This document shows, one piece after another, positions 1 to 11,039 of a stretch of 64,000 nt of DNA. A program made the position numbers and the translations under genes. How positions within the stretch are numbered: position 1 is the first letter of the stretch; every line of letters begins with the position of its first letter. The notes under the pieces are model-generated. The model saw only the letters and a list, made by a program, of their open reading frames with translations, made no database searches and was not told where the DNA came from. Source of the DNA: JADZAI01 sp964390465 (GTDB taxonomy: Bacteria > Pseudomonadota > Alphaproteobacteria > Micropepsales > Micropepsaceae). The DNA lies in NCBI GenBank assembly GCA_964390465.1, contig CAYMIJ010000002.1, forward strand, positions 310,001 through 374,000. Direction: 5' to 3'.

Positions 1-651
1 CGCATGCAGGGCCTTGAGGGCGACTGGTGGGATACCATGTGGGACTGGTCTGAATATGACCCGGACGATCTGGAGGCGCGGGTCATTGTGCCATCCGGCA
101 CACCGGTTCAGATCGACGGCCTGGCTGGTGATGCAACCATCGGCGATCTTCTCGCCCCCATTGGCCTCAAGGTGGCGGCAGGTGACGTTACCATCGGCCG
201 CGTAACCGACGCCGCCATATCCATAGCCGGGTCAGCAGGCATCACGGTTGCACACGCCGACCAGTCTTTGCGCGTCGAGATAGCTGGCTCTGGCGATGTC
301 ACCTGCGGCGATGCGTCCAGCGCCCGCATTGAAATCGCGGGCGGTGGCGAAGTGCATCTGGGGCACATTGCAAAATCGCTGGATGTTCAGATCGCCGGTT
401 CAGGTGATGTCAGTGCCGAATCCGTGCATGGCAGTGTCATGATCAATGTCGCAGGATCTGGCGAGGTCGACATCAATGGCGGTGTCGCCGACCCCTTTCA
501 CGTTGATATCGCCGGCTCCGGTGATGTTCGGTTCGCAGGCACGGCGAATAATCCCGTCATCTCGGTGATGGGTTCGGGTGATGTCTGGTTGGCGGCCTAT
601 ACGGGCGCGCTGAAGTCGGATGGGGCTGACATCAAGATCGGCCCCGAATAA
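1..651 (+). CDS. GIN-domain (auto-adhesin head, DUF2807-like) protein, 5' end outside window
   Basis: The reading frame is open at the left edge. The visible part has no signal peptide, which this family normally carries, so I treat the gene as truncated on the left although an ATG lies at base 4. The C-terminal 150 residues hold about six copies of an IAGSGDV-like motif spaced 18-25 residues apart (variants IAGGGEV, VAGSGEV, VMGSGDV). This pattern is typical of the right-handed beta-helix of GIN domains, which are thought to be envelope or surface proteins; the molecular role is unknown. It converges on a MacAB-like operon with only four bases between the stop codons. The family call is good; the function is not known. 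Confidence 0.75.
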   Translation, partial: RMQGLEGDWWDTMWDWSEYDPDDLEARVIVPSGTPVQIDGLAGDATIGDLLAPIGLKVAAGDVTIGRVTDAAISIAGSAGITVAHADQSLRVEIAGSGDVTCGDASSARIEIAGGGEVHLGHIAKSLDVQIAGSGDVSAESVHGSVMINVAGSGEVDINGGVADPFHVDIAGSGDVRFAGTANNPVISVMGSGDVWLAAYTGALKSDGADIKIGPE

Positions 652-655
652 GCCA

Positions 656-1852
656 TCACTCATATCTCAGCGCATCAATCGGATTCATCTTGGCGGCGCG
701 GCGTGCCGGGAAGAATCCGAACACGATCCCGAAGGCCGCTGAGAACAGTGTTGCGCCGGCCACCACAAACATCGACGGCAGGAACGGCCAACCCGTCAGT
801 GATGAGACGAGCAGGGCAATCCCCAATCCGAAGCCTATGCCGGCCAGCCCGCCGACCACGGCCAGAATCATGGCCTCGGTCAGAAACTGCATAAGCACAT
901 TGTTTTCCTGCGCCCCGATCGCCAGACGTATGCCGATCTCGCGCGTGCGCTCGGTCACGCTGACCAGCATGATATTCATGATGCCAATGCCCCCGACGAT
1001 CAGAGAGATCGCCGCAACAGCGCCTACGAACAGAGTGATATATCCAAGAATGCCCTGCGCCTCCTTCACGAAGCCCTGAAGGTCGCGCACTGTGAAGTTG
1101 TCGCCCTTCTCAGGGTTGACGCTGCGTGTTGCACGAAGGGCGGTCCTGATACCCTCCATCATGCGCGTAATATCTTCTCGCGACTGGGCAGATGCCTGAA
1201 TGAAGAAAATGGCGCTGCTGCCCTGGATCCGCCTCTGAAAGGCGCGCAGCGGCATGATCACGACCTTGTCCTGATCGCCCTGAAACATGGACCGGCCCTT
1301 TTCTTTCAGGACACCGATCACCTCACAGGCAAGCCGCCCGATGCGGACTTTCTGGCCAATGGCGGCGTCTCCCTTGAACAGACGCTCGCGCACTGTCTTG
1401 CCGATGACGCACACGGTTCGGCCCAGCTCGCTCTCGGTAAAGCGGCGCCCTTCGCTGACCTCCCATAAGGCAATGTCAAAATAGTCTGGCTCAGCGCCGG
1501 TGACTTCTGCACTGACTTTGCGTCCGTTATGCGTGATGTCGAGTGTGTTCTGGGAAACAGGGGTGACCGCTTTCATGCCGGGCACCCCGTCGCGCAGTGC
1601 TTTCATGTCGTCGCGGTCAAAGGGTGGTGCATTGTCAGGGCCGCGCGCTCTCGGGCTGCCGGGAAACACCATAACCAGATTGTTGCCGAATGATTTCAGT
1701 TCGTTGGTGATCTGTGCGGTGACCCCTGCGCCAATCGTCAGCAGCGCGATAACGGCACCCACGCCAATGATCATGCCAAGGCAGGTCAGGAATGTTCTCA
1801 GCTTGTTGGCCCACAATTCCCGCAGGGCCAGGCGAATGGTGGTGAGATTCAT
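656..1852 (-). CDS. MacB/FtsX-type ABC transporter permease (second copy)
   Basis: A 398-residue permease of the MacB/LolCE type without its own ATPase. It has an N-terminal transmembrane helix (about 20-42) following the LRELWANKLRT motif, a large periplasmic MacB_PCD-like domain (about 45-265), and three C-terminal helices making up the FtsX domain, with VGGIGIMNIMLVSVTERTREIG as coupling region (split here: VGGIGIMNIM then LVSVTERTREIG). It is last in a four-gene operon and lies 7 bases after a close paralogue. The two permeases may form a heterodimer served by one ATPase. Substrate unknown; an antibiotic, lipoprotein or peptide exporter is possible. Confidence 0.88.
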   Translation of the reverse strand: MNLTTIRLALRELWANKLRTFLTCLGMIIGVGAVIALLTIGAGVTAQITNELKSFGNNLVMVFPGSPRARGPDNAPPFDRDDMKALRDGVPGMKAVTPVSQNTLDITHNGRKVSAEVTGAEPDYFDIALWEVSEGRRFTESELGRTVCVIGKTVRERLFKGDAAIGQKVRIGRLACEVIGVLKEKGRSMFQGDQDKVVIMPLRAFQRRIQGSSAIFFIQASAQSREDITRMMEGIRTALRATRSVNPEKGDNFTVRDLQGFVKEAQGILGYITLFVGAVAAISLIVGGIGIMNIMLVSVTERTREIGIRLAIGAQENNVLMQFLTEAMILAVVGGLAGIGFGLGIALLVSSLTGWPFLPSMFVVAGATLFSAAFGIVFGFFPARRAAKMNPIDALRYE

Positions 1853-1859
1853 GGGGCGC

Positions 1860-3067
<1,208 letters not shown>

Positions 3068-3071
<4 letters not shown>

Positions 3072-3781
3072 GCGGCGTGACCAGCGGAGATCAGCGGCGG
3101 CCCGTCATAGGATATATTGCCGTCCTTGAAGCGAATATGGCGCTTGGTATAGGCCGCCACCTCGTCCTCGTGCGTAACCAGAATGATTGTGATGCCGTTT
3201 TTCTCGTTCAGTTCACGAAAGAGACGCATGATTTCGTGCGTGCGCTGGCTGTCGAGATTGCCAGTGGGTTCATCGGCCAGCATGACGGCTGGCTCACTTG
3301 CCAGCGCGCGCGCGATGGCAACGCGCTGCTGCTGGCCGCCTGAAAGCTCCGCTGAGGTGTGATCCATACGGTCAGACAGGCCAACGAGCGCCAGCGCTTT
3401 TTCGGCAGCTGCCCGCCGCTCACGCGTTGAGGCCCGGCGATAGATCAGCGGAAGCTCGACATTCTCAAGCGCTGTGGTGCGCTTGAGCAGATTAAAGCCC
3501 TGAAAGACAAAGCCGAGATAGTTTTGCCGCAACAGGGCCCGTTGTTTGCGGTCAAGCGTCTCAACGCCGACGCCCATGAAATCATAGCTTCCGGCGCTGG
3601 GGACATCGAGACAGCCAAGTATGTTCAAAGTGGTCGATTTGCCCGAACCGGATGCGCCCATCACCGCAATGAACTCACCTTCGCGCACCTCAAAGCTGAC
3701 GCCATTGAGGGCGCGCACCTCGGTATCGCCATCGCCATAGATTTTGTAAACGTCGCGGAATGCTAGGAGTGGGGCACTCAT
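3068..3781 (-). CDS. MacB/LolD-type ABC transporter ATP-binding protein
   Basis: A 237-residue ATPase with every catalytic motif intact: Walker A GASGSGKSTT near residue 41, signature LSGGQQQR near 145, Walker B MLADEPTGNLDS near 168, and the switch histidine in VTHED. The EPTGNLDS form is characteristic of the MacB/LolD/FtsE group that pairs with FtsX-fold permeases. It lies between the adaptor (7 bases upstream) and the two permeases (4-base overlap), so it very likely powers both. Cytoplasmic face of the inner membrane. Confidence 0.92.
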
Positions 3782-3787
3782 GACGGC

Positions 3788-5068
3788 TTACTCTGCTTCG
3801 TCCGACTGAGCGCGGTCGAAGTCGGTCAGGACGATGTCGCCCTCATTAAGCTCCCCTTCCAGAACCTCCGTCAGCTTGCCGTCCGTCACGCCGATCTTGA
3901 GCTTGCGCTCAACCGGCTTGCCGTCTGGCCCTTCAATAAAGATGCGTCCTGCTGTGGGGTCGCGCGGCGCGGGTTGGGGGGCAGGCGTGCCGGATTGGTC
4001 CTGTGCCTCCAGCGCCATCGCTTCGCTCATTTCCACTTCTGGCGGCACAAAGCGCAGGGCGGCGTTCGGCACCAGCAGCGCCGAGTCCACACTTTTGACG
4101 ATCACTTCAGCTGTGGCGGTCATGCCTGGCTTGAGCAGGCCAGTCTCGTTGTTCACCGCCAGTTTGGCCTGATACACCACAACGCCCTGTGAAGCGGCCT
4201 GTGCCCCTTCAGCTTTTTTGGGCGCATTGCGCAGCTGTTTGATTTCAGCCTCGAAGGTGCGATTGGGGAAGGAATCCACAGTGAAGGTTGCGTGCTGCCC
4301 TTCCTTGACCTGACCAACATCGGCCTCATCGACATCCGCCAGCAATTCCAGTCCTTTGATGTCAGAGGCAATCGTGAACAGCACGGGTGTCTGGAAAGAT
4401 GCCGCGACGGTTTGTCCGGACTCGATGCTGCGATAAAGAACAATCCCGTCGATCGGCGACTTGATGACGGCCTTTTCCAGATCACCAATGGCGGCTTTCA
4501 GGGCAGCTTCCTGCAACGCGACATTCGACTTTGCCACTTCCAGTGCAGCGGACATGCGGTTGACGTTTGACCGTGCCGTGTCCAGATCCTGCTGACTGAT
4601 CGCACGCGCTTTGGACAGTTCCAGAACGCGCGCCAGACGCCTTTGTGCATCAGACAGATTTGACTCAGCCTCGCGGACGCTGGCGCGCGCTGAGGCGAGC
4701 TGCGCTTCCGTTTGCACGCGGCGGGCTTCCAGCTGGGTTGTCTCCACTTCAGCCAGAACGGCGCCCGCTTTGACGATATCGTTAAAGTCAGCATTCACCT
4801 TTACGATACGGCCTGAGACCTCCGCACCAATGTCCACCTGATTCATGGGCTTCAGGGTGCCGGTGGCTGTCACTTTCACCGATAGCGGGCCGCGTGTCAC
4901 AGCGTCTGTGCTGTAGGAAACTTTGGACCCACCACCGGAAAACAGGAAGAATACGACCAGCAGGACAGCGCCAATACCAGCGATCCAGTACATGAGTCGG
5001 CGGCGCGGCGATGATTTACGGGCACCAACCCCTAGTGTTTCGTGAATGCTACGGGGATGCTCGTTCAT
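3788..5068 (-). CDS. HlyD/MacA-type periplasmic adaptor protein
   Basis: First gene of the export operon. I chose the ATG at 5068, which has an AAGG five bases upstream, over an upstream in-frame ATG at 5095. The 426-residue product has an N-terminal membrane anchor (about 26-43), a lipoyl half-motif, a long alpha-helical hairpin rich in Ala/Arg/Glu (about 105-200), the second lipoyl half with IKSPIDGIVLYR, a beta-barrel domain and a membrane-proximal domain with LKPGMTATAEV. This is the MacA layout. A proline-rich stretch near residue 375 interrupts the C-terminal domain. It should bridge the permeases to an outer membrane channel encoded elsewhere. Confidence 0.9.
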   Translation of the reverse strand: MNEHPRSIHETLGVGARKSSPRRRLMYWIAGIGAVLLVVFFLFSGGGSKVSYSTDAVTRGPLSVKVTATGTLKPMNQVDIGAEVSGRIVKVNADFNDIVKAGAVLAEVETTQLEARRVQTEAQLASARASVREAESNLSDAQRRLARVLELSKARAISQQDLDTARSNVNRMSAALEVAKSNVALQEAALKAAIGDLEKAVIKSPIDGIVLYRSIESGQTVAASFQTPVLFTIASDIKGLELLADVDEADVGQVKEGQHATFTVDSFPNRTFEAEIKQLRNAPKKAEGAQAASQGVVVYQAKLAVNNETGLLKPGMTATAEVIVKSVDSALLVPNAALRFVPPEVEMSEAMALEAQDQSGTPAPQPAPRDPTAGRIFIEGPDGKPVERKLKIGVTDGKLTEVLEGELNEGDIVLTDFDRAQSDEAE

Positions 5069-5198
5069 GATTGCCTTGTTCCAAACGCAGGCCATGAAGC
5101 GGCCGGTTCAGCTGTGGCTCATACCCTATATGCCGAAACGAAGGCAGTCCGTGATGCGGGTCACATTGCTGTGATGAGTGGGCTTCGCAGCAAGACAT

Positions 5199-6368
5199 TT
5201 AGCCATGTGCGTAAGGGTCGGCAGCATCCCGCAATCCATCGCCGAGCAGGTTAAAGGCGAAGACAGTCAGGATCACCGGAATGACCGGCAATAGCAGCCA
5301 GGGATAAACCGACAGCGCCGCGAAATTCTGTGCGTCGTTCAGCAGCACCCCCCAGCTGACCAGCGGCTCACGGATGCCAAGGCCCAGAAATGAAAGGGCC
5401 GTCTCGCCCAGAATCATCGCGGGAATGGCCAGGGTGACACTCGCGATAAGATGACTGGCGAAGTTCGGTATCAGATGGCGAAAGACAATGCGGCGCGATG
5501 AAGCGCCCATCAGGCGCGCCGCCATGGCATATTCTTCTTCGCGCAGCTGCATGATCTTGGCGCGTACGCCAAGCGCCAGGCCGGGCCAGTCCAGCAGACC
5601 CAGTATGACGGTGATGCCGACGAACACCGAGAGCGCAGGCCAGGTCGCCGGTATGGCTGCGGAAAGCGCCAGCCATAAAGGCAGTTCGGGCAGAGAGCGC
5701 AGAAGCTCAACAACGCGCAGGATCGTCCAGTCAGTCCAGCCTCCAAAATATCCGGCAAGTGCTCCAAAGAGCACCCCCAGCACGAAGCTGATGGCCACAC
5801 CGATCAGCCCGATGGTGAGCGATATGCGTGTGCCATGTATGGTGCGACTGAAAATATCGCGGCCGAGGCGGTCTGTCCCAAACAGCAGGACCGGGCCGCC
5901 CGTGGCGCAGAACAGATGTGCATCCGCCGGGATAAATCCCAGCAACTGATACGGCTCGCCTTTGCAAAACAGCCTGATGGGCAAAGGGCTGGCCGTATCT
6001 TCCTCGTAGACACGGCGCATCGCGTCCAGATCAACGCGGCTGCTGGTTCTGTAGACAAAGGGCGCCCTGATGCCGCGATCATCCCACAGGTGAATGGTTT
6101 GTGGGGGATGCAGGCTGGCATCGGCAAAACGCTGATCGCGTCCATAAGGCGCGATGAACTCTGCAAATGGCACGATGGCCAGATAGAGAAAGGCCAGGAA
6201 CCACAATGCGATGGTGGCCAGGCGGTGATGACGCAAGCGCCGCCAGAACTGACGCGCGGCGCTCGCATCGCCTTCCAAAGCCTGTGGCCGTTCCGGCTCT
6301 GGCCTGAATGGGCGATCATCCACCCAATGTGGCGGATCGCCATCGCGTGAGGGCACCGGCGCGCTCAT
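5199..6368 (-). CDS. OppC/YejE-type ABC transporter permease
   Basis: A 389-residue inner-membrane permease with the GTDRLGRDIFSR motif and the EAA-type coupling loop around EEYAMAARLMGASSRRI. Family members have an N-terminal helix followed by a periplasmic loop. Here that loop is long (about 95 residues, roughly 75-165), as in YejE-type permeases, and contains two cysteines (FCKGEP and FCATGG) that could form a disulphide. It overlaps the OppB-like gene by four bases and is the last gene of the nine-gene run. Likely role: import of peptides or oligosaccharide-like solutes. Confidence 0.88.
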   Translation of the reverse strand: MSAPVPSRDGDPPHWVDDRPFRPEPERPQALEGDASAARQFWRRLRHHRLATIALWFLAFLYLAIVPFAEFIAPYGRDQRFADASLHPPQTIHLWDDRGIRAPFVYRTSSRVDLDAMRRVYEEDTASPLPIRLFCKGEPYQLLGFIPADAHLFCATGGPVLLFGTDRLGRDIFSRTIHGTRISLTIGLIGVAISFVLGVLFGALAGYFGGWTDWTILRVVELLRSLPELPLWLALSAAIPATWPALSVFVGITVILGLLDWPGLALGVRAKIMQLREEEYAMAARLMGASSRRIVFRHLIPNFASHLIASVTLAIPAMILGETALSFLGLGIREPLVSWGVLLNDAQNFAALSVYPWLLLPVIPVILTVFAFNLLGDGLRDAADPYAHG

Positions 6369-7390
6369 GAGCGCGCTCCGCCACCCAACCGCACCCGCGG
6401 ATCAAGCGCCACCAGAATGAGATCAGAGATCAGCATGCCCACCAGTGTCAGCAGCGCCGTGAACAGCAGAATGAAGGCCGCCAGAAACGTGTCCTGACTG
6501 CGCAGGGCAGTCAGCAAGACCGGGCCCACAGTCGGCAGGTTGAGCACGACAGAAACGATGACCGAGCCCGATACCATCGCGGGCAGCAGATTTCCGATGT
6601 CCGCCACGAAGGGCGCGAAGGCAAGCCGCAGCGGGTAACGTGTCATCAACCGCGTTTCGCTGATGCCACGGGCGCGGGCGGCCATCACATAGGGCTTGTT
6701 CACTTCATCCAGCAGATTGGCGCGCAGGCGTCGGATCATGATCCCGGCTGAACCGAGTGCGATCACCAGCGCCGGCACGATGAGATGCGCCAGCACATCG
6801 CCCGTTTTGGCCAGCGACCATGGCGCATCGCGATAGCTCGGGCTCATCAAGCCACCAATGGTGAGGCCAAACCACTGATGCGCAAACGAGAGCAGCACGA
6901 GTGCCAGCAGAAAACTTGGAATGGCGAGACCAAGGTAAGACAGCGCCGCCGACAGCGAGTCGGTGACACCGCCTGGGCGCCGCGCTGCCAGCAGTCCAAC
7001 GGGAAAGGCGATGAGATAGACCAGAAACACGGTGGCGATATTGAGCAGGGCGGTCAGCCCGATGCGCTCACCCAGAACCTCGCTGACAGGCTTTGAATAG
7101 ACAAACGACCAGCCCCATTCGCCCTGCAGAAGCCCGCTAAAGCCATGCGGTCCCGGCATCAGGCCCGCCCATATGGCGTAGCGCTCCAGAAAGGGCCTAT
7201 CGAAGGAAAACTCCTGCTGCAGAAAGCGCGCCCGCTCGGCGGCGGCCCCTTCGCCCTGCGACTTCAATTCCTCGATCTGATTGGAAAGATAATCACCGGG
7301 GGGCAGCTCGACCACGGCAAAGAGCAGCAGGCTGATGGCCATCAGCGCCGGAATCATCGCCAGTATCCGCTTGATGGCGTAACGCAGCAT
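6365..7390 (-). CDS. OppB/YejB-type ABC transporter permease
   Basis: A 341-residue permease with about six transmembrane helices. It starts MLRYAIKRILAMIPALM, the usual OppB opening, and carries the EAA coupling loop KPYVMAARARGISETRL near residue 235. The first periplasmic loop contains ERARFLQQEFSFDRPF, like YejB/OppB homologues. It lies 6 bases downstream of the solute-binding protein gene and overlaps the OppC-like gene, which fits an A-B-C importer order. It acts in the inner membrane as a heterodimer with the OppC-like subunit. Confidence 0.9.
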   Translation of the reverse strand: MLRYAIKRILAMIPALMAISLLLFAVVELPPGDYLSNQIEELKSQGEGAAAERARFLQQEFSFDRPFLERYAIWAGLMPGPHGFSGLLQGEWGWSFVYSKPVSEVLGERIGLTALLNIATVFLVYLIAFPVGLLAARRPGGVTDSLSAALSYLGLAIPSFLLALVLLSFAHQWFGLTIGGLMSPSYRDAPWSLAKTGDVLAHLIVPALVIALGSAGIMIRRLRANLLDEVNKPYVMAARARGISETRLMTRYPLRLAFAPFVADIGNLLPAMVSGSVIVSVVLNLPTVGPVLLTALRSQDTFLAAFILLFTALLTLVGMLISDLILVALDPRVRLGGGARS

Positions 7391-7396
7391 GGGCGC

Positions 7397-9223
7397 TCAG
7401 CGATCCAGCCACAGCACATCGAAGCGATAAACGCCAAACTGCGCGCCGGGGTCCCAGCCATAGATCCCGTTTTCCGGCAGGTTGCGCAAAGCGTTCGAGA
7501 CAGCGATGGGCTGCAATACGCCAGAGACGGTTCCAATGGTGAACTGTTCTTCTGCGTGGATGTCGAGCATCTCGTTCCAGATGCGCGTTCTTGTGTCGTC
7601 ATCCATGGCTGTTGCCCATTCACGGTAAAGCTGGGTCAGGCGCTGGCCTGCGGGCATATCCACAGCCTCGCCCGAAGCGCCTTTGGTTTCCACATACTGG
7701 CCCCAGCGCGGCCAGCTCAGCATGTCCTGTGTCACGGGCGCGAGTTCATGGGGTGATGCCTCTGCATGGGCAACGCCGTTCTCAAGACCAGACCATACCG
7801 TCATCATGCTTTCACCGGCATAGGCGCGGTTGCGCAGAATGGCCCGCTCATAGGGCTTCACGATCATTGCGATGCCGGCCTGACGCCATGTGGGCATGAT
7901 CAGCTGAAGCACAGCGCTTTCATCGGCGCTCTCACCCGATGTCTCAACGATGATCTCGACGCGCCGCCCATCCGGCATCAGGCGGATGCCATCCCTGGCG
8001 CGGTTTGTCAGGCCCATCTCATCGAGCAGTGCGTTCGCCTTGGCCATGTCAAACACGGCCTCGCGGCTTACCCGCCCGGCGTCATAAAGCGGGCTGCCTT
8101 TCAGCACGGTGTTGTTGCCCGGTGTTGCAAGGCCAAAGAACAGGGTCTGATTGATGTCATCGCGGTTGATGGCGGCAGATAACGCCTGACGGAAACGCCG
8201 GTCGCGCATCAGGCTCCGCCAACCCTGATCGAGCACATTGAGGTTGGGATAAAGCGCGACCTGTGATCCTTTGGAGATAGGCCACAGCAGAACACGCAGT
8301 TTGCCCTGATCGCGCGCGGCTTTCAGCGCGGCCGTGTCAGAAAAGCTCAGTCCGCGTGCCTGAATATCACTATCGCCTGCGGCCGTCTTGGCACCAATCA
8401 GTCCCGGTTCCACAACGGTCGCTTCAATGGCCTCGATATAGGGAAGCTGGATGCCGCTGGGGTCGGTGCGGTGGAAGTAGGCATTGCGATGAAAACGATA
8501 GACTGGCCCACCACCCGCCTCGATGACGAAGGGCTGCAAGGTGGGCATGTCAGGATTATCGTTGCTGTACATGGAATCGCGCTTGTTGTGCAGCGCTGCC
8601 CAGTTCTTCACCTTGGCGGCGTCCACGGCCTTTTCGATTGTTTGCGGGTCGCCATATTTTTCGTGAAACTGTTTCAGATAATGCGCGGGCCGATAGATGA
8701 ACGGATCGGCCGATGAGGCGAGCCAGGAAAGAAAGCGCGGGTTTGGTGTTGGCCATTCGTAGCGCACGGTCAGCGGGTCAGGGAAGGTGACCGATGGCGG
8801 CGTACCATCCACCAGCATATCTTCCGGCACGCCTGAAGGGGTTAGCGCCGGGTTGTTGGCAATGTCTTCCCAATAGTAACGAAAATCCTCTGACGTGAAC
8901 GGTGCGCCATCAGACCATTTGTGTCCGCGCCGCAAATGCAGGGTGAAGATGCGGCCGCCTTCGACATCCACAGAAGCAAGGATGTCAGGCTTCAGGTTGA
9001 AGTTTTCGTCATAGCCCACAAGGCGCGCATAGCCCCACACATTGAGCAGGCGCACGTCTTTATCTTTCGGCAGCAGGATGCGGAGCGTGCCTCCGCTTTT
9101 CCCGGTGGTGCGTCCCAGTGTTTCAAAGCCGCCCACCAGCGGCTGATCGGGCGCGCCGCTCGCCCATGCAGGCATGGCCGCAAGCATCAATGCAAGGATC
9201 GTCGCCTTAAGCTGCCTGAACAT
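7397..9223 (-). CDS. Family 5 extracellular solute-binding protein (peptide/YejA type)
   Basis: I set the start at ATG 9223, which has AAGGA upstream and opens a clear signal peptide (MFRQLKATILALMLAAMPAWA); a longer frame upstream encodes no plausible N-terminus. The 608-residue mature-length protein has the SBP_bac_5 features: LHLRRGHKWSDGAPFT and, later, DRRFRQALSAAINRDDI. At about 605 residues it is nearer YejA (about 600) than OppA or DppA (about 540). The gene overlaps the end of the fused ATPase gene by 17 bases. It should capture the substrate in the periplasm for the adjacent permeases; the substrate is unknown. Confidence 0.88.
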   Translation of the reverse strand: MFRQLKATILALMLAAMPAWASGAPDQPLVGGFETLGRTTGKSGGTLRILLPKDKDVRLLNVWGYARLVGYDENFNLKPDILASVDVEGGRIFTLHLRRGHKWSDGAPFTSEDFRYYWEDIANNPALTPSGVPEDMLVDGTPPSVTFPDPLTVRYEWPTPNPRFLSWLASSADPFIYRPAHYLKQFHEKYGDPQTIEKAVDAAKVKNWAALHNKRDSMYSNDNPDMPTLQPFVIEAGGGPVYRFHRNAYFHRTDPSGIQLPYIEAIEATVVEPGLIGAKTAAGDSDIQARGLSFSDTAALKAARDQGKLRVLLWPISKGSQVALYPNLNVLDQGWRSLMRDRRFRQALSAAINRDDINQTLFFGLATPGNNTVLKGSPLYDAGRVSREAVFDMAKANALLDEMGLTNRARDGIRLMPDGRRVEIIVETSGESADESAVLQLIMPTWRQAGIAMIVKPYERAILRNRAYAGESMMTVWSGLENGVAHAEASPHELAPVTQDMLSWPRWGQYVETKGASGEAVDMPAGQRLTQLYREWATAMDDDTRTRIWNEMLDIHAEEQFTIGTVSGVLQPIAVSNALRNLPENGIYGWDPGAQFGVYRFDVLWLDR

Positions 9224-11030
9224 CCTGTTGGTCCTTTCTGGCAATGGCGGCGCGGTGCCCCGGCGCAACTTCAACCATCTGCGTTGATCCGTCATCCAGC
9301 CCATCAAGTGCATGTGCGGCCTCATGCAGATCCAGCCGTCTGTGGCGGTCCGCTTCCGGGGCAGCTTTGATGAGAGCCTTGGTATAAGGGTGCCGCGCCG
9401 CGCGGAACAACACGTCAGCTGGCGCTTCTTCAACAATTCGCCCGCGTCGCATCACGGCTACGCGCTGCGCGATATGTTCAACGACGGCGAGATCATGGCT
9501 GATGAACAGATAGGCAAGGCCCAGCGCCTCGCGCAGATCGGTCAGCAGATTGAGGATCTGCGCCTGTACTGAAACATCAAGCGCTGACGTCGGTTCATCC
9601 AGAATAAGCAGATCAGGCCCCAGAGCGAGCGCCCGCGCGATGGCAATGCGCTGACGCTGGCCACCCGAAAAAGAGGGCGGGTAGCGATCAAGTGCCGATT
9701 GCGGCAGTCCGACAAGATCCAGCAACTCGCGGGCCCGCACATCGCGGCCATGGGCGTCGGCGATGTCGTGAATGAAAAAAGGCTCCGTCAGCGTGTCGCG
9801 GACATTCATGCGCGGGTTGAGCGCGGCATAGGGGTCCTGAAAGACATAGGCGACGCGGCGACGGAAGCGGCTCAGCTCATCGTCTTTCAGGGCTGCAACA
9901 TCGTGAACCTCGCCCTGCGCGCGGAACAATACCCGCCCGGTATCTGGCGTCACAGCGCGCATCAGCACCTTGGCGAGCGTCGATTTGCCCGAGCCGGATT
10001 CTCCAACCAGACCCATGCTCTGCCCGCGCAGGATATCGAGCGACACATCGTCAAGCGCCAGCGGCTGTGCGCCGCCACGCCGCGCGGGAAACCGCACACT
10101 CACATGCTCGGCGCTGATCAGCTCGTTGCCTTGTTCTTCTTCCTGACGCCGTGCCCGCGTTGAGGTGAGCTCGCTCGAGATGGCATGGTCGCGCTCCCCG
10201 CCGATCACGGCCAACCGCTCGCGGCGGCGTGACAAGGCTGGGTTGGCGTCTTTCAGGGCCTCGAAGTAGGGATGGCCGGCATCTGCGAAAACGGCATCCG
10301 CGCTGCCGCGTTCCACGACCCGCCCGCGGTAAAGCACCACCAGATCGTCGGCAATGGCTGCCACCACCCCCAGATCGTGGGTGATGAACAGGATACTGAG
10401 GCCCAGCTCATGCTTCAGGCGGTCGATCAAGCCCAGTACCTGCGCCTGAATGGTAACGTCGAGCGCTGTTGTTGGTTCGTCCGCAATCAGGACAGATGGC
10501 CCTGCTGCCAGTGCGCAGGCGATCATGGCGCGCTGGCGCAGGCCGCCGGACAACTCGAACGGATACGCGTCAAATCCCCGCTGCGGGTCTGGAAAGCCGG
10601 TGAGCCGCAACATGTCGGTGGCACGGGCGCGGGCGGCCTTCCATGTCGTGCCTTCATGGGCGCGCGCGGCTTCGGCTATCTGGCTGCCAATGGTGTGGAC
10701 AGCCGAGAAGGCTGACAAGGGTTCCTGGAAGACCAGTCCAATCCGTTTGCCCCGGATGTCACGATAGGCGGACGCGCGCGGGCTCAGTGCTGCCAGATCG
10801 GTCAATCCACCACGCGCATCATCCAGCATGATGTGTCCGCCAAGCTGGGCGTGCGGCGGCAGCAGCCCCATGGCAGCGAGGGCCAGCGTCGATTTACCCG
10901 AACCCGACTCGCCCACCAGAGCGACGGTGCGCCCGCGCCCCACCTCAAAGCTGACATCATCCAGTGCCCGCACGGGACGGGTGCGGGCATTGAAATCCAG
11001 CGTCACGTTCTGAAAGCTGAGCGCAGACAT
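9207..11030 (-). CDS. Fused OppDF/YejF-type ABC transporter ATPase
   Basis: A 607-residue protein holding two complete ABC domains in tandem. The first has Walker A GESGSGKSTLALA near residue 40, signature LSGGLRQR and Walker B VLIADEPTTALD; the second has GESGSGKSTLAKV near 345, FSGGQRQR and LLILDEPTSALD. Each is followed by an oligopeptide-type C-terminal extension, where a linker rich in Arg/Glu separates the halves. The single-chain double ATPase is the YejF layout. It lies 9 bases downstream of a glycosyltransferase gene, so importer and glycosyltransferases probably share a transcript. Confidence 0.92.
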   Translation of the reverse strand: MSALSFQNVTLDFNARTRPVRALDDVSFEVGRGRTVALVGESGSGKSTLALAAMGLLPPHAQLGGHIMLDDARGGLTDLAALSPRASAYRDIRGKRIGLVFQEPLSAFSAVHTIGSQIAEAARAHEGTTWKAARARATDMLRLTGFPDPQRGFDAYPFELSGGLRQRAMIACALAAGPSVLIADEPTTALDVTIQAQVLGLIDRLKHELGLSILFITHDLGVVAAIADDLVVLYRGRVVERGSADAVFADAGHPYFEALKDANPALSRRRERLAVIGGERDHAISSELTSTRARRQEEEQGNELISAEHVSVRFPARRGGAQPLALDDVSLDILRGQSMGLVGESGSGKSTLAKVLMRAVTPDTGRVLFRAQGEVHDVAALKDDELSRFRRRVAYVFQDPYAALNPRMNVRDTLTEPFFIHDIADAHGRDVRARELLDLVGLPQSALDRYPPSFSGGQRQRIAIARALALGPDLLILDEPTSALDVSVQAQILNLLTDLREALGLAYLFISHDLAVVEHIAQRVAVMRRGRIVEEAPADVLFRAARHPYTKALIKAAPEADRHRRLDLHEAAHALDGLDDGSTQMVEVAPGHRAAIARKDQQDVQAA

Positions 11031-11039
11031 GCGGGCACT

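Noticed and set aside
9224..9436. 71-residue N-terminal extension of the solute-binding protein
   Set aside because: It would bury the signal peptide and overlap the upstream ATPase gene by 230 bases; ATG 9223 has a good ribosome-binding site.
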